DNA of 64,000 nt from Lysobacterales bacterium (GTDB taxonomy: Bacteria > Pseudomonadota > Gammaproteobacteria > Xanthomonadales > SZUA-38). The stretch covers positions 20,924 through 84,923 of the forward strand of contig JASJDM010000025.1 in assembly GCA_030065125.1 (NCBI GenBank), written 5' to 3'. The first letter of the stretch is position 1; each line of letters starts with the position of its first letter. Of the stretch, positions 40,343-50,876 are shown piece by piece. Under the pieces are notes generated by a model, which had not been told where the DNA came from, did not search any database, and worked only from the letters and a program-made list of their open reading frames with translations. The position numbers and the translations under genes were made by a program.

Positions 40343-40391
40343 GGCTGTTAACCAGCGGGTCGGCGGTTCGAGCCCGTCCCGGGGAGCCAGA
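40343..40391 (+). repeat. att copy 1: 3' half of tRNA-Asn
   Basis: Forty-nine bases are identical to 35621-35669 of tRNA-Asn: from the anticodon stem/loop (GGCTGTTAACC) through the T-arm and CCA to GA. The 5' half is absent, so it is not a functional tRNA. It is the right attachment site of module 1 and the left one of module 2. Confidence 0.93.
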
Positions 40392-40407
40392 ATTCTTCAA
40401 TCACATC

Positions 40408-40443
40408 AAGCGGTTACAGCGTCAGGCTGTGGCCGCTTTTTGT
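40408..40443 (+). terminator. Hairpin after att copy 1
   Basis: AAGCGG/CCGCTT enclosing ACAGC/GCTGT, followed by TTTTTG and TTTCAGCA. The distal arm and the TTTCAGCA tail match the hairpin after att copy 2. Confidence 0.8.
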
Positions 40444-40610
40444 TTCAGCACTACCAGTGCCGGACTTTTGCGAACCGACGCCCTTGACGGCCCCAATGAG
40501 TTCCTAAAATCCGGGCCGGTCAGTGCGGGATAACGTCACCGTTTTGGGGTCCTGACAGGAGCATACGCCCAGGGGGGCAAACCAGCTGTCGCATCAGGGT
40601 TGGCTTGACG

Positions 40611-41255
40611 TCAGAGATCGGCTTGGGTCCCGCCGATCTCCCGGGACTGCAAGCCGCCAACCCTCTCGATGAAGGCGCGAATCTCATTGAGCGACTCTCC
40701 CAGCTTCATGTTTGCGAAAACGAACGGTCTGTTGCCACGCATGCGGGTGGCGTCACGATTCATCACTCCAAGGTCGGCACCGACCAGCGGCGCCAGGTCA
40801 GTCTTGTTGATGACCAGCAGATCGGATTTCGTGATACCGGGTCCGCCCTTGCGTGGGATTTTGTCCCCGGCAGAAACGTCAATAACGTAAATCGTGATGT
40901 CTGCCAGCTCGGGCGAAAAGGTCGCGGCAAGATTATCACCGCCAGACTCGATGATGAGCAGATCCAGATCATCAAACCGGGCACTCATGTCGGCAACTGC
41001 CGCAAGGTTCATCGACGCATCTTCCCGAATGGCGGTATGGGGGCAACCCCCGGTTTCCACACCGACGATGCGCTCATTGGGCAAAGCTTCCGCGCGTACG
41101 AGAAACTCCGCGTCTTCCCGGGTGTAGATGTCGTTGGTAATGACGGCGATGGAGTATTCGCTGCGCATGCTTTTACATAACGCTGCGGTCAGGGCTGTTT
41201 TTCCCGATCCCACCGGTCCGCCGATCCCAACCCGAAGCGCCCCATTTCTGCTCAT
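40611..41255 (-). CDS. ureG: Urease accessory GTPase UreG
   Basis: UreG is the SIMIBI GTPase (214 aa) that delivers nickel to apo-urease with UreD, UreE and UreF. It shows P-loop GPVGSGKT (residues 13-20), [17 protein letters not shown] with the Cys-Pro-His nickel site, [17 protein letters not shown], and [13 protein letters not shown]. It is the last gene of the operon, and its ATG overlaps the ureF stop (ATGA). Start chosen by homology; the frame is open further upstream but antisense-like. Confidence 0.96.
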   Translation of the reverse strand: MSRNGALRVGIGGPVGSGKTALTAALCKSMRSEYSIAVITNDIYTREDAEFLVRAEALPNERIVGVETGGCPHTAIREDASMNLAAVADMSARFDDLDLLIIESGGDNLAATFSPELADITIYVIDVSAGDKIPRKGGPGITKSDLLVINKTDLAPLVGADLGVMNRDATRMRGNRPFVFANMKLGESLNEIRAFIERVGGLQSREIGGTQADL

Positions 41256-41929
41256 GATCGAAACAATCTCGTGTACTGTGATTCGTGATTCATCGACGCA
41301 ATATCCACCATTGGCGTTGCGGTCGCCACGTCTTCGAAGGGTGTGTCCATGGCTTCCGCGACGGCGGCTTCGGCGATGGGCATGAGGCTGGCGGTAATAC
41401 GCTGACCGTCGGTCTGACCCAGCGGCACCAGGCGAACCGCAGCCGAAACCAGATTTGACGCAAATCCGTGTGCGTAGGCCAGCATCGTCGTCTGCCTGCA
41501 AATACCGTGGCCTGCCGCCAGTGCGCCCACGGCGACCGGATAGGCAATCTCGGCGCCGGGCAATTTCTCCAAGGTGTCAATTGCACGGCAATACCAGGCA
41601 TCTGCGCTGACCTTGGTGAACGCTTTGCCCTGTGCGCTGCTTTCCAGTCGAAGTTCCGCCGTGGGCTGGAATGCCAGCGCAAATTCATTGAGGTCCACAA
41701 GACCCTGGGGGTCAGCGGCACGATCCCAGGCCGCACACACAAACACCAGGTCAGACTGGCCGTTCCCACTGGATATCACCGTGGCAATCCAGTCGCACGC
41801 GGTTGCCGTATCAACCACCAGGCCGTTTTCGACAGCGTTTTCCAGGCCATGGGAATACGCATACGCGCCAACCGGGTAAGCCGGAGACAGCCAGGACATC
41901 AGTCGGTACAGTTCTCCATCAGTGGTCAT
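41252..41929 (-). CDS. ureF: Urease accessory protein UreF
   Basis: UreF (225 aa) bridges UreD and UreG in the activation complex. It is all-helical, with [24 protein letters not shown] at the N-terminus and a C-terminal tail ending [14 protein letters not shown], the conserved R-L-F-R-S end of the family. The start at ATG 41929 overlaps ureE by 11 bases. The gene overlaps ureG by four bases. Confidence 0.95.
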   Translation of the reverse strand: MTTDGELYRLMSWLSPAYPVGAYAYSHGLENAVENGLVVDTATACDWIATVISSGNGQSDLVFVCAAWDRAADPQGLVDLNEFALAFQPTAELRLESSAQGKAFTKVSADAWYCRAIDTLEKLPGAEIAYPVAVGALAAGHGICRQTTMLAYAHGFASNLVSAAVRLVPLGQTDGQRITASLMPIAEAAVAEAMDTPFEDVATATPMVDIASMNHESQYTRLFRS

Positions 41930-42353
41930 GGAAATATGCGCCAGGTTCCGGGTGAAAAGGCGCATCCAGAGCGCGAGTATCTGCGCCCAGCCCCCTGAGC
42001 ATTTCGACGATGACGTGATCATAAAGAATTCGGATCGAATCCGGTCGGATCTCGGCAGGCAGGTGGCGGTTGCCGAGATGCCATGCGAGCGTTGTCAGAC
42101 CTTTCGCGTCTTTTGCGCGTATATCGACAACGCGTTCCGCCCGTGCCCGAACCATCACCATCGTGCCGTCGCTGAGTTCCAGGCCGTCGCCGTCGGCTAG
42201 CGCGACTGCGCGCGGTAAATCGAGCAGGAATTCACGTCCGGTCAAAGTTTGCATCTGGATTCGACGCCGATGACGTTCGTTGTAGTCGAGTTCCACTACG
42301 TCATCCGCCGACGGCGGGGCCTGGACCACCCTCTGTGCCAGCAATTTTGTCAT
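41919..42353 (-). CDS. ureE: Urease accessory nickel chaperone UreE
   Basis: UreE (144 aa) is the dimeric nickel metallochaperone. It contains the N-terminal peptide-binding-like domain (ELDYNERHRRRIQMQTLTGREFLLDLPRA) and the metal-binding domain (LAWHLGNRHLPAEIRPDSIRILYDHVIVEML) with its conserved interfacial His. The C-terminal tail has only three histidines ([12 protein letters not shown]), so it lacks a long His-rich nickel store. The ATG lies one base after the ureC stop. Confidence 0.95.
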   Translation of the reverse strand: MTKLLAQRVVQAPPSADDVVELDYNERHRRRIQMQTLTGREFLLDLPRAVALADGDGLELSDGTMVMVRARAERVVDIRAKDAKGLTTLAWHLGNRHLPAEIRPDSIRILYDHVIVEMLRGLGADTRALDAPFHPEPGAYFHDH

Positions 42354-42354
42354 C

Positions 42355-44063
<1,709 letters not shown>

Positions 44064-44064
<1 letters not shown>

Positions 44065-44369
44065 CAGAGAGCCCCCATGATCTTCCGGTTGAAGCCGTAG
44101 ACGGCGCGTCCGCCCCCAAATGGAACAAGGCTGACGTCGCGACTTTGCCCGGGCTCGAAGCGAACCGCCGTACCGGCGGGAATATCGAGCCGTTTGCCGC
44201 GCGCCGCGTCACGATCGAACTGCAGCGCGGCATTGGTTTCGTAGAAGTGGTAGTGCGACCCAACCTGGATTGGCCGGTCACCGGCATTGGCGACCGTTAT
44301 CGTCGTGACCTCCGCACCGGAATTGACTTCGATGGTGCCTTCGGCAGTCAGGATTTCTCCGGGAATCAT
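44064..44369 (-). CDS. ureB: Urease beta subunit
   Basis: UreB (101 aa) is a separate beta subunit, as in most bacterial ureases other than Helicobacter. It begins [20 protein letters not shown] and contains [44 protein letters not shown] and [14 protein letters not shown]. Its last base is shared with the ureC start. Confidence 0.97.
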
Positions 44370-44380
44370 TGGATGATCTC

Positions 44381-44683
44381 CTAGCGTATTGGCTGATGAA
44401 CGGTCACGAGCTTGGTGCCGTCAGGAAATGTAGCCTCTACCTGCACGTCATGGATCATTTCTGCAATGCCGTCCATGACCTGATCGCGGGTAAGGACTTT
44501 CGCGCCATCCTCCATCAGCTCCGCAACCGATTTACCGTCGCGTGCTCCTTCCACCACAAAATCGGATATCAGCGCCACAGCTTCCGGGTGATTGAGCCTG
44601 ACGCCGCGTTCCAGACGCCGGCGCGCAACCATTGCGGCCATTGAAACCAAAAGTTTGTCCTTTTCCCTGGGCGTCAATTGCAT
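44381..44683 (-). CDS. ureA: Urease gamma subunit
   Basis: UreA (100 aa) is the small structural subunit: [42 protein letters not shown]...VTVHQPIR. It precedes ureB by 11 bases. Separate ureA and ureB genes indicate a three-subunit enzyme. Confidence 0.97.
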   Translation of the reverse strand: MQLTPREKDKLLVSMAAMVARRRLERGVRLNHPEAVALISDFVVEGARDGKSVAELMEDGAKVLTRDQVMDGIAEMIHDVQVEATFPDGTKLVTVHQPIR

Positions 44684-44698
44684 GGAAATTTGTCCTTG

Positions 44699-45538
44699 TT
44701 AGATTTGCCATACACGGGGCAACGTCTCATCCAGCTCGCGGACCAGCACATCGAATACCGATACCAGACCGTCTCGCAGAGCATGACCAGTCGCAGCCAG
44801 CAGTCTCAGGTGCAGCAAGGGCCCAAGGTTGCTGACGCCCCCGACAATCCGGCATTGCGACATCGCCGAGCGAAGTGCCGGGACGTGCCGGCCGCAGTCT
44901 CGATCCACAAAGACAATGGTCGCCATTGCGACGTGACCGTTCGCTCCAGCCGAGCTGGAAAGCACCGCATCGAACGGCGCATTGTCACTGTTTATTCTCA
45001 GGCGATCGGCAAATTCGAGTTTGCCGTCAATCTGCACGCGCCAACCATCATCGATCGAGCCGGTTCGAACCACTTCGCCCATAGCCGTTCGACCAAACAC
45101 CAGGCTCTCAATGGCCAGCAGGCGGCTCGACCCAGTCAACTTTGCCAATGTTTTTCGCTGCAATCGTGCGCCGTCGAACAATATGGTCTCCTGAGGCACC
45201 CATAAGGCCGTGGCGTCTCGTGCGACGACCAGTTCGGTTCTGATACAGGCATCACCGCCGCGCGATCGATAAATGCGCTCCGCTGCCTGCGACGTGATGA
45301 CCGCACCGGTACCTATGCCCCATTCGATCTCAGTAACAAGTTCGTCTCCATCGGTGAGACCGCCTGAAGTATTGAGAAGAACGGCTTGTGGCCGCGCGCC
45401 ATCGTGGCGAGGAAAACGCACCTTGGTGCATCCCTTTTGGTAGAGATCATCCAGAGCGGTCCCATCCGGCCCGTTTTTGAACGATATGCGTGCGCGGCCT
45501 GACGATCGCTCGAGTTTCTTTACCGCCGCCGCACTCAC
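44699..45538 (-). CDS. ureD: Urease accessory protein UreD
   Basis: UreD (279 aa) is the scaffold that binds apo-urease during nickel insertion. Recognisable segments are KVRFPR, AVLLNTSGGLTDGDELVTEIEWG, VITSQAAERIYRS, LWVPQETILFDGARLQRKTLAKLTGSSRLLAIESLVFGR. The start is GTG 45538. It is the first gene of the operon, so the operon promoter should lie in the gap up to the 67-bp repeat; I did not recognise a NtrC or NAC site there. Confidence 0.94.
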   Translation of the reverse strand: MSAAAVKKLERSSGRARISFKNGPDGTALDDLYQKGCTKVRFPRHDGARPQAVLLNTSGGLTDGDELVTEIEWGIGTGAVITSQAAERIYRSRGGDACIRTELVVARDATALWVPQETILFDGARLQRKTLAKLTGSSRLLAIESLVFGRTAMGEVVRTGSIDDGWRVQIDGKLEFADRLRINSDNAPFDAVLSSSAGANGHVAMATIVFVDRDCGRHVPALRSAMSQCRIVGGVSNLGPLLHLRLLAATGHALRDGLVSVFDVLVRELDETLPRVWQI

Positions 45539-45683
45539 GGGATCGACAGATCCATCCAGCCTTGCCCAAGCATGTCGAGAGTTGACCGTAGACTATCAGA
45601 TTCCTCTACAAAGGCATGATAATCGCCGCTGCAGCTTGTCCGGAGAGTAGCAAATGGCGGGCTTCTTCGTTCCGCAAGGCGCG

Positions 45684-45750
45684 TGTGCACGGTTATGCAC
45701 AGTTGTGCAAAATGCAACGGGACATCTCGCCAAAAATGATTTAAAAACAA
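45684..45750. repeat. 67-bp module right-end repeat, copy B
   Basis: This copy shows 64 of 67 identities with copy A at 40255-40321, in the same orientation and with the same relation to the next tRNA-derived copy (22 bases before it). The other bases of the 45539-45905 gap hold the ureD upstream region and att copy 2; no gene is seen. Confidence 0.9.
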
Positions 45751-45771
45751 CAGGTTAAATTTCAATAAACG

Positions 45772-45826
45772 GGCTGTTCACCAGCGGGTCGGCGGTTCGA
45801 GCCCGTCTCGGGGAGCCAGATTTCAA
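45772..45826 (+). repeat. att copy 2: 3' half of tRNA-Asn
   Basis: This 55-base match to tRNA-Asn and its downstream flank (35621-35675) has two changes: A to C in the anticodon loop and C to T in the acceptor/T-arm junction. It forms the boundary between the urease module and module 3. Confidence 0.92.
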
Positions 45827-45827
45827 C

Positions 45828-45861
45828 AAAAAGCGGCTGTCGATTTAGACGGCCGCTTTTT
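45828..45861 (+). terminator. Hairpin after att copy 2
   Basis: AAAAAGCGGC pairs with GCCGCTTTTT, with an inner GTC/GAC extension, followed by GTTTCAGCA. It is homologous to the hairpins after copies 1 and 3. Confidence 0.85.
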
Positions 45862-45905
45862 GTTTCAGCAGACTATTTCGGACTTATCGATCCGGGTCTC
45901 TGCAG

Positions 45906-46298
45906 TCAGGGGACCAGGAATTCACATGATACGCCACTGGACCGGGTCAGCTTACGATCCAGCGTTGCCAGTGGGTACGCGAAGGCTTCTGACACGGCAA
46001 CGTACCACGCATCGTAGCTCGTCAGGTTTATTCGCAACTCCCATACGCGATCCGCGAATGGTGCGTAGGGAAAGAGCTGTAAATCAAGGCGCAGCAGATC
46101 GCGGTGCGCGCTGGTAGCCTCCAACGCGGAGATGTCCTTTGCCGCCTCGAGGCGTCTAAGGACATTTGCCGTTTCAACCAGAACAAGTTCTGGCGCGATA
46201 AGCGAGCCGGCCGCAACGACGGCTTCTGCCCACCTGCCCTCGGGGCCGCTGTCAACGAGCGCAGCGGTGAGAACAGAGGCGTCTACGACCGCAGTCAC
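45906..46298 (-). CDS. vapC: VapC-family PIN-domain toxin
   Basis: This 130-aa PIN-domain RNase has the four acidic Mg-binding residues at the standard places: Asp6 (VVDASV), Glu42 (LVETANVLRR), Asp96 (TSYDAWYVAVSEA) and Asp114 (LATLDRKL). The start is GTG 46298, overlapping the antitoxin stop by four bases. It is placed at the left edge of module 3, a position suited to stabilising an integrated element. Confidence 0.9.
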   Translation of the reverse strand: MTAVVDASVLTAALVDSGPEGRWAEAVVAAGSLIAPELVLVETANVLRRLEAAKDISALEATSAHRDLLRLDLQLFPYAPFADRVWELRINLTSYDAWYVAVSEAFAYPLATLDRKLTRSSGVSCEFLVP

Positions 46299-46531
46299 CG
46301 TCTATCGGCATCCCGGGCTCGCAGAATCTTGGAAGCACTAACGCGTGTTCCTGCGCACTGCTTCCTCTCAGTCACAACTTCCAGCCAGGATTCCAAGGAC
46401 GGTTTTGACGCAATGCGCTGCAACTCCGCCCGAAGGAACTCCTGCATGGATTGGTGTTGTCGCGCTGCCCGGGCGGCCAACTCATCGCGCACGTCCTCCG
46501 GCACATCCCTGATGGTAATTTGAATGCCCAT
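46295..46531 (-). CDS. vapB: VapB/FitA-type RHH antitoxin
   Basis: This 78-aa antitoxin has an N-terminal ribbon-helix-helix (MGIQITIRDVPEDVRDELAARAARQHQSMQEFLRAEL) and a C-terminal toxin-binding tail. The RDVPEDVRDEL and R-Q-S-(M)-Q-E-F-L signatures fit the FitA-like VapB group. ATG 46531 is chosen because the longer frame reads through non-conserved sequence. Confidence 0.88.
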   Translation of the reverse strand: MGIQITIRDVPEDVRDELAARAARQHQSMQEFLRAELQRIASKPSLESWLEVVTERKQCAGTRVSASKILRARDADRR

Positions 46532-46672
46532 GAAGGCATTTTGACGTCGAAAGCAGCATTTTGCAAGCAAATACTGGGGCGTCACGGTTTTCCCTACTGT
46601 TGCATCCATTGTTTCTGTGCTATCGATGAAGTGTTCCGAAAGCTCCAGCGTGCTGGGGCGGGAGCGCGGCAA

Positions 46673-47131
46673 ATGAAAAACCTGATCAGATTATTGGTCA
46701 TTGGATTGGGTCTCGTCCTCCTGAGCGGCTGTAACGGAGACCCGCGGTCGGCAAGGGGATTTCGACTGCCCGACGGCGACGCGGAAGCGGGCCTTGAAGC
46801 CTTCATCGACATGGAGTGCAACCAGTGTCACACGGTGCGCGGGGAAGAGTTGCCGATCATCCCCGGCCAGGATCCCCCCTACTTTGAGCTGGGCGGCGAA
46901 GTCACCCGCGTCAAAACCTATGGCGAACTGGTTACCTCTATCATCAATCCTTCTCACAAGCTGGCAACCGGCTACGCGAAAGAGGTCATCGCTGTGGGCG
47001 ATGAGTCCAAGATGGAGGTGTACAACGAGTTCATGACGGTGCAACAACTGACCGACATCGTCATGTTCCTGCAGACCCACTACGACGTGCGGATTCCGGA
47101 GCACCGATATCCGACTTATCCGTATCCGTAA
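46673..47131 (+). CDS. Monohaem cytochrome c lipoprotein
   Basis: This 152-aa protein has a lipoprotein signal ending LVLLSGC, then a single haem site ECNQCHTV (C-x2-C-H) and a C-terminal helix with FMTVQQLTDIVMFLQTHYDV typical of class I cytochromes; a Met within that region is the likely sixth ligand. It is probably membrane-tethered on the periplasmic side and resembles SoxX-like or accessory cytochromes. The start has GGGAG upstream. A 22-base segment of this gene (47028-47049) recurs with one change at 50057-50078. Confidence 0.82.
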   Translation: MKNLIRLLVIGLGLVLLSGCNGDPRSARGFRLPDGDAEAGLEAFIDMECNQCHTVRGEELPIIPGQDPPYFELGGEVTRVKTYGELVTSIINPSHKLATGYAKEVIAVGDESKMEVYNEFMTVQQLTDIVMFLQTHYDVRIPEHRYPTYPYP

Positions 47132-47233
47132 GCCGAGCGCAGGGGCGTACGTGCTCCAGTTCGAGGTGACCAGGCGATACTCTCCGAGGATCGCCTGGTC
47201 CACTGGCTGAATCCATCCACGAAAAAGACCCAC

Positions 47234-48412
47234 TCAGGCCGGTTGGTCCAGCCACACACTCAACCGCTGGTAGACCTTTTCGTTGCTCAAAATTTGCAGG
47301 TGTCCGGTCTGGTGGGAGATAAACTGTCGCTCCTTGGGTATCACCAGGCTTCGCCGGGCATCGCGATGTCGCCCCAGCGCGCTGTTCAACGGAACCAGTC
47401 CATCCCCCACGAACCGCTTGCTGAGGGTACTGGAGTCTGCGGCTTTGAGGGCTGCCACCGTATAAGAGCAGACGTTTCGGGGAAGGGGCACGTGAGTCCG
47501 GCCAGACGAGGTAACGACTCCGTGGCGAAGGTCCATGATTCCCTGACTGCGGGCAGAGCCCAGTCGCATGAATGGGGCCAAGTAGGGACTCACCGATAAG
47601 AGGGCATCGAGCCCATGGCCGGCGCGATCCAGTGGCGTTCCCTGATGTGGTGTGCCCAGAAATACCAGCCGCTTATGCCGGCGCGGCCAGTCGTGCCCAA
47701 GCTGTTGAGCCTGGTGGCAGGCACTCCTGGCAACCAACCCACCCATGCTGTGTCCGACGATGTCCAGCTCGGTTGATGGCGATTTCCACTCACTAAACAG
47801 TCGCTCCAGCACTCCCGCCAGCTCACGCCCGTTTTCAGCAATTGACAAGCCAGTGTTGTAGCGCAGGTAAAGCGATAGGCAGCCAAGATCCTCGGACAGC
47901 CGGGATCCGTGATTGTGGCCATCCCGTTCCCAGTGACTGTCGTTGAGACAAAGCCCGTGGACAAAAACAACGATTTTCTTGGGGACTTGTGCTCCATTCA
48001 CGAGAGCGAGGGGTTTTTCAATATCGACGGGGCGCCCCTGGAATCGCAAAGTCATATCCAGCGCGAGAGGGTTTTGCGTTCGCGCCAGGTAGTCGCCGCA
48101 AATGCCGTTGATTGCGGATCGAAATGCGTCCTGTCCTGGCGATGAGAGCCCGTCTGGCAGCCATTCGTCCAAGGGGGCAAGCCCCAGGTCCATGCCCTTA
48201 CCCACCAGACCGGCAATCCCTCTCACACTGCGATAGACCAATCCAGTAATCCCGCGGGTTCGCTGGGTGTTGGCCGGCCCCAACGGACCGGGCAACAACT
48301 GGATGGTGCGATGCATATCTTCCACCAGATCAGCAATACCCTGGACTGCATCAACGGCTACCTGCGCGGTCCCGCGCAGATCGGAGAGTTGGGTCTGGTT
48401 TGGCAGAGGCAC
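47234..48412 (-). CDS. Alpha/beta-hydrolase (lipase/esterase-like)
   Basis: This 392-aa cytoplasmic protein has a GTG start. The N-terminal 130 residues are helical; the hydrolase core then follows: VVFVHGLCLNDSHW (oxyanion strand), nucleophile elbow GHSMGG, and VGDGLVPLNSALG and a final His (FISHQTGH) supplying Asp and His. It resembles PGAP1-like or PHB depolymerase-related esterases. The substrate is unknown. Convergent with the cytochrome gene, divergent from rhlE. Confidence 0.78.
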   Translation of the reverse strand: MPLPNQTQLSDLRGTAQVAVDAVQGIADLVEDMHRTIQLLPGPLGPANTQRTRGITGLVYRSVRGIAGLVGKGMDLGLAPLDEWLPDGLSSPGQDAFRSAINGICGDYLARTQNPLALDMTLRFQGRPVDIEKPLALVNGAQVPKKIVVFVHGLCLNDSHWERDGHNHGSRLSEDLGCLSLYLRYNTGLSIAENGRELAGVLERLFSEWKSPSTELDIVGHSMGGLVARSACHQAQQLGHDWPRRHKRLVFLGTPHQGTPLDRAGHGLDALLSVSPYLAPFMRLGSARSQGIMDLRHGVVTSSGRTHVPLPRNVCSYTVAALKAADSSTLSKRFVGDGLVPLNSALGRHRDARRSLVIPKERQFISHQTGHLQILSNEKVYQRLSVWLDQPA

Positions 48413-48682
48413 GCGACGTCTCGAGCTAAAGGGTCACTATACACCCTTGTTATGGACACAACTCCTTGCGAACCGCGCCGCCCCTGATGTCATCCGAGAA
48501 TGCGAGCCGATGGGATTAGTTGCACATCGTCCGTCCGATTCTGTTACCATGCGGCCGGCGGTAACCTCCAGTCTCCTACCGCAGCCAAATCCGGCCTCCC
48601 ATATATCCTAGACTTGCCTCGGACTGGCGCTGTGCGTGAACGCACCGGCGACGCCGGCGGGTCGAAATCATCAGGAATAAAC

Positions 48683-49987
48683 ATGACCTTTTCATCCTTC
48701 GGCCTCGCCGATAAGATTCTGCGCGCAGTTGATGAGCGCGGTTACGACCAGCCCACACCGATCCAATCACAAGCCATACCGGCTGTGCTTTCCGGCGGCG
48801 ACCTGCTTGCCGGGGCGCAGACGGGTACGGGCAAAACAGCCGGCTTTGTCCTCCCGATCCTTCATCGACTTACCCACAACGAGCAATCCACCGCTCGGCA
48901 GTACCCCCGAGCTCTGATTCTTGCGCCCACACGGGAACTGGCCGCCCAGGTGGAGGACGGTGTCCGCGAATATGGCCGCTACCTCGACCTGGAATCCCTG
49001 GCGGTGTTCGGAGGTGTGAATATACGTCCTCAGATGCGCCGATTGCGCACCGGCGTCGATATCCTGGTGGCCACACCCGGCCGCCTGCTGGATCACCACC
49101 AGCAGGGCACCGTCGACTTGTCACGCATCGAGATCCTGGTGCTGGACGAGGCTGACCGGATGCTGGATATGGGTTTTATTCGAGACATCAGAAAAATCCT
49201 GAATCTACTGCCCCAAACCCGACAAAACCTGTTGTTCTCGGCCACCTTTTCAACCGAGATCAAGTCGCTGGCCGATCAACTCCTGAACCAGCCCCAGGTC
49301 ATCGAAGTACCGCGCTGTGACGCAACTGCCAGCAGGATTTCTCAGCGCGTTATCCCCGTGGATCGCCAGAATAAGCGTGCCCTGCTGACACACCTGATCA
49401 AACAGCACAACTGGCAGCAGGTGCTGGTCTTCACGCGAACCAAGCACCGGGCCAACCGCCTGGCACAGCAGCTGCAAAAGGCCCGCGTCCCGGCGCTGGC
49501 CATCCATGGCAACAAAACACAGTCGGCTCGAACCCGTGCCCTGGCAGAATTCAAGCAGGGTAACGTCCAGGTACTGGTAGCCACTGACATCGCCGCTCGG
49601 GGCATCGATATCACCGACCTGCCCCACGTCGTGAATTACGAATTGCCCAATATTGCCGAGGACTATATCCATCGCATCGGCCGGACCGGCCGAGCCGGTT
49701 CCAGCGGTGAAGCTGTGTCGCTGGTTTGTGGTGAAGAAAAGAAGCTTCTTGAAGGCATTGAAAAGCTGCTTCAGCAAAAGCTGCCCAAAGTCGAAGAACC
49801 GGGTTTCGAGCCCGACCCTTCAATCAGACCTCAGCCGAGCACCGAGAAACACGGTTTGCGCAACAGAAGTCACAACAATCAAAACCCTGTTAGCCGGGGA
49901 AGCCGGTCAACAAACAAGCAAGGGCCGAAAACACGATCAGCCGGCCCCGGACGCCAGAGGAAGCGACGGTATCGCAAAGCTGCATGA
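48683..49987 (+). CDS. rhlE: DEAD-box RNA helicase RhlE
   Basis: This 434-aa RNA helicase shows FxxFGL, the Q motif ([10 protein letters not shown]), Walker [13 protein letters not shown] ([12 protein letters not shown]), SAT (FSATFS) and [10 protein letters not shown]. The basic C-terminal tail ([14 protein letters not shown]...[10 protein letters not shown]) fits RhlE. ATG 48683 is used, with AGGAA upstream; the longer frame covers untranslated leader. The 270-base leader before it contains several short hairpins, as often found in cold-inducible helicase genes, but no named element is recognised. Confidence 0.9.
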   Translation: MTFSSFGLADKILRAVDERGYDQPTPIQSQAIPAVLSGGDLLAGAQTGTGKTAGFVLPILHRLTHNEQSTARQYPRALILAPTRELAAQVEDGVREYGRYLDLESLAVFGGVNIRPQMRRLRTGVDILVATPGRLLDHHQQGTVDLSRIEILVLDEADRMLDMGFIRDIRKILNLLPQTRQNLLFSATFSTEIKSLADQLLNQPQVIEVPRCDATASRISQRVIPVDRQNKRALLTHLIKQHNWQQVLVFTRTKHRANRLAQQLQKARVPALAIHGNKTQSARTRALAEFKQGNVQVLVATDIAARGIDITDLPHVVNYELPNIAEDYIHRIGRTGRAGSSGEAVSLVCGEEKKLLEGIEKLLQQKLPKVEEPGFEPDPSIRPQPSTEKHGLRNRSHNNQNPVSRGSRSTNKQGPKTRSAGPGRQRKRRYRKAA

Positions 49988-50081
49988 TCGGCGGCGGCAA
50001 TCGAGGACCTTCGACATTTCCGTGGAAGCTTCTTCCAGGCGGTGACGAACTATTGCAGTTCATGACGGTGCAGCAACTTCA

Positions 50082-50105
50082 GCGGTCCGTCTCGGGGAGC
50101 GAGAT
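50082..50105 (+). repeat. att copy 3: degenerate tRNA-Asn 3' end
   Basis: GCGGT directly followed by CCGTCTCGGGGAGC and (G)AGAT matches the tRNA-Asn 3' end with a six-base deletion in the T-loop. It shares the T variant in CCGTCTCGG with copy 2. The rest of the 49988-50192 gap holds the next hairpin and a 22-base echo of the cytochrome gene. Confidence 0.6.
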
Positions 50106-50110
50106 ACCGA

Positions 50111-50143
50111 GAAAGCGGCTGTCCATATGCAGCTGCTTTCTTG
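50111..50143 (+). terminator. Hairpin after att copy 3
   Basis: GAAAGCGGCTG pairs with CAGCTGCTTTC, followed by TTGTCTCGG. The left arm AAAGCGGCTGTC matches that after copy 2, supporting common origin. It lies downstream of rhlE and could serve as its terminator. Confidence 0.7.
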
Positions 50144-50192
50144 TCTCGGTGCCTCAATGGATCCTTCAGCGCCGGCCTTTCGAGCATCAGAC

Positions 50193-50825
50193 CTATGCAG
50201 TCAGGTAGCCAAGCAACAAACGCGACAGCTCCGATTTCAGTTCCGTCTTTGAAATCTTGAGCGTCCGTGACTGTGGACCAAACGGGTAACACAAACGGTT
50301 TCTGCAGGCTACCGTAAGAAAGTACAGGCCCAGTTCAACAGCCCTGGTCGGATCCCCATGGGTAATTCGATTCTTGAAGGACGCCAGTGCATCGATCAAG
50401 AAACCGTATTGCTGAAGTCGCTGGGCGGACAGCGCTTTGGATCCGACCGAGTCCGGATCGCGGGTCGCGTATTCGAACAGGGCGCGACTCAGGTTTGGGT
50501 TTTCCCCGTAGAGGGCCACAAAGTGATCGGCCGTCAGGTCCGTCAACTCGTCAAGAGTGCTTGCCCGCCCAACTCGCTTGCTGAGACGAAGCAATCGACT
50601 TTCGAGTTGCTCTTCGCTCTGCGCATACAGGATGGACAGCAGGGCATCTTTGTCGCGGAAGCGGGCGTAGAACGAGCCGATAGACGTTTCAGCCTCCTCG
50701 ACAATGCGCCGGACCGTGATGTCGTCAAACGATTCCTGGCGAAGGATTCGGGCCGTAGCCTTCAAGATCCGATCCTGAGTCTCGCGGCTTCGCTCCTGCT
50801 TGGTTGGATGCAATAGTTCTCTCAT
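50193..50825 (-). CDS. TetR-family transcriptional regulator
   Basis: This 210-aa repressor-type protein has an N-terminal helix-turn-helix (RILKATARILRQESFDDITVRRIVEEAETSIGSFYARFRDKDALL, typical TetR spacing) and an all-helical C-terminal ligand/dimerisation domain. It is divergent from a small membrane-protein gene and the shared 51-base gap contains a palindromic operator, so it probably controls itself and that gene. Confidence 0.88.
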   Translation of the reverse strand: MRELLHPTKQERSRETQDRILKATARILRQESFDDITVRRIVEEAETSIGSFYARFRDKDALLSILYAQSEEQLESRLLRLSKRVGRASTLDELTDLTADHFVALYGENPNLSRALFEYATRDPDSVGSKALSAQRLQQYGFLIDALASFKNRITHGDPTRAVELGLYFLTVACRNRLCYPFGPQSRTLKISKTELKSELSRLLLGYLTA

Positions 50826-50836
50826 TCGTGTAAATT

Positions 50837-50849
50837 AGAACATCGTTCT
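50837..50849. promoter_or_regulatory. Candidate TetR operator
   Basis: AGAAC-ATC-GTTCT is a perfect 13-base inverted repeat midway between the divergent tetR and membrane-protein starts (12 and 28 bases away). Its size and place suit a TetR dimer. Confidence 0.6.
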
Positions 50850-50876
50850 GTTTTTTGGAAGTCAGCAGGTGGATCC

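Larger units (their letters stand above)
35670..40391. mobile_element. tRNA-Asn module 1 (crystallin/metallophosphoesterase)
   Basis: This module is bounded by intact tRNA-Asn on the left and a 49-base perfect copy of its 3' half on the right. It contains one large gene and, at its right end, a 67-base sequence (40255-40321) shared with module 2. No recombinase gene is inside. The perfect right-hand tRNA copy suggests this is the most recent insertion. Confidence 0.7.
45821..50105. mobile_element. tRNA-Asn module 3 (VapBC, cytochrome c, hydrolase, RhlE)
   Basis: The left boundary is att copy 2 and the right boundary is the degenerate copy 3. Cargo: a VapBC pair at the left edge, a cytochrome c lipoprotein, an alpha/beta-hydrolase and an rhlE helicase. 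The 67-bp right-end repeat is not recognisable here, so the extent of this module is less certain; rhlE could be native chromosome. Confidence 0.5.

Noticed and set aside
40343..40391. Second and third tRNA-Asn genes at 40.3 and 45.8 kb
   Set aside because: Only the 3' half is present; acceptor 5' strand and D-arm are missing, so no cloverleaf can form.
45535..45765. 76-codon minus-strand frame beyond ureD
   Set aside because: It lies across the 67-bp module-end repeat, has no ribosome-binding site and no protein-like features.
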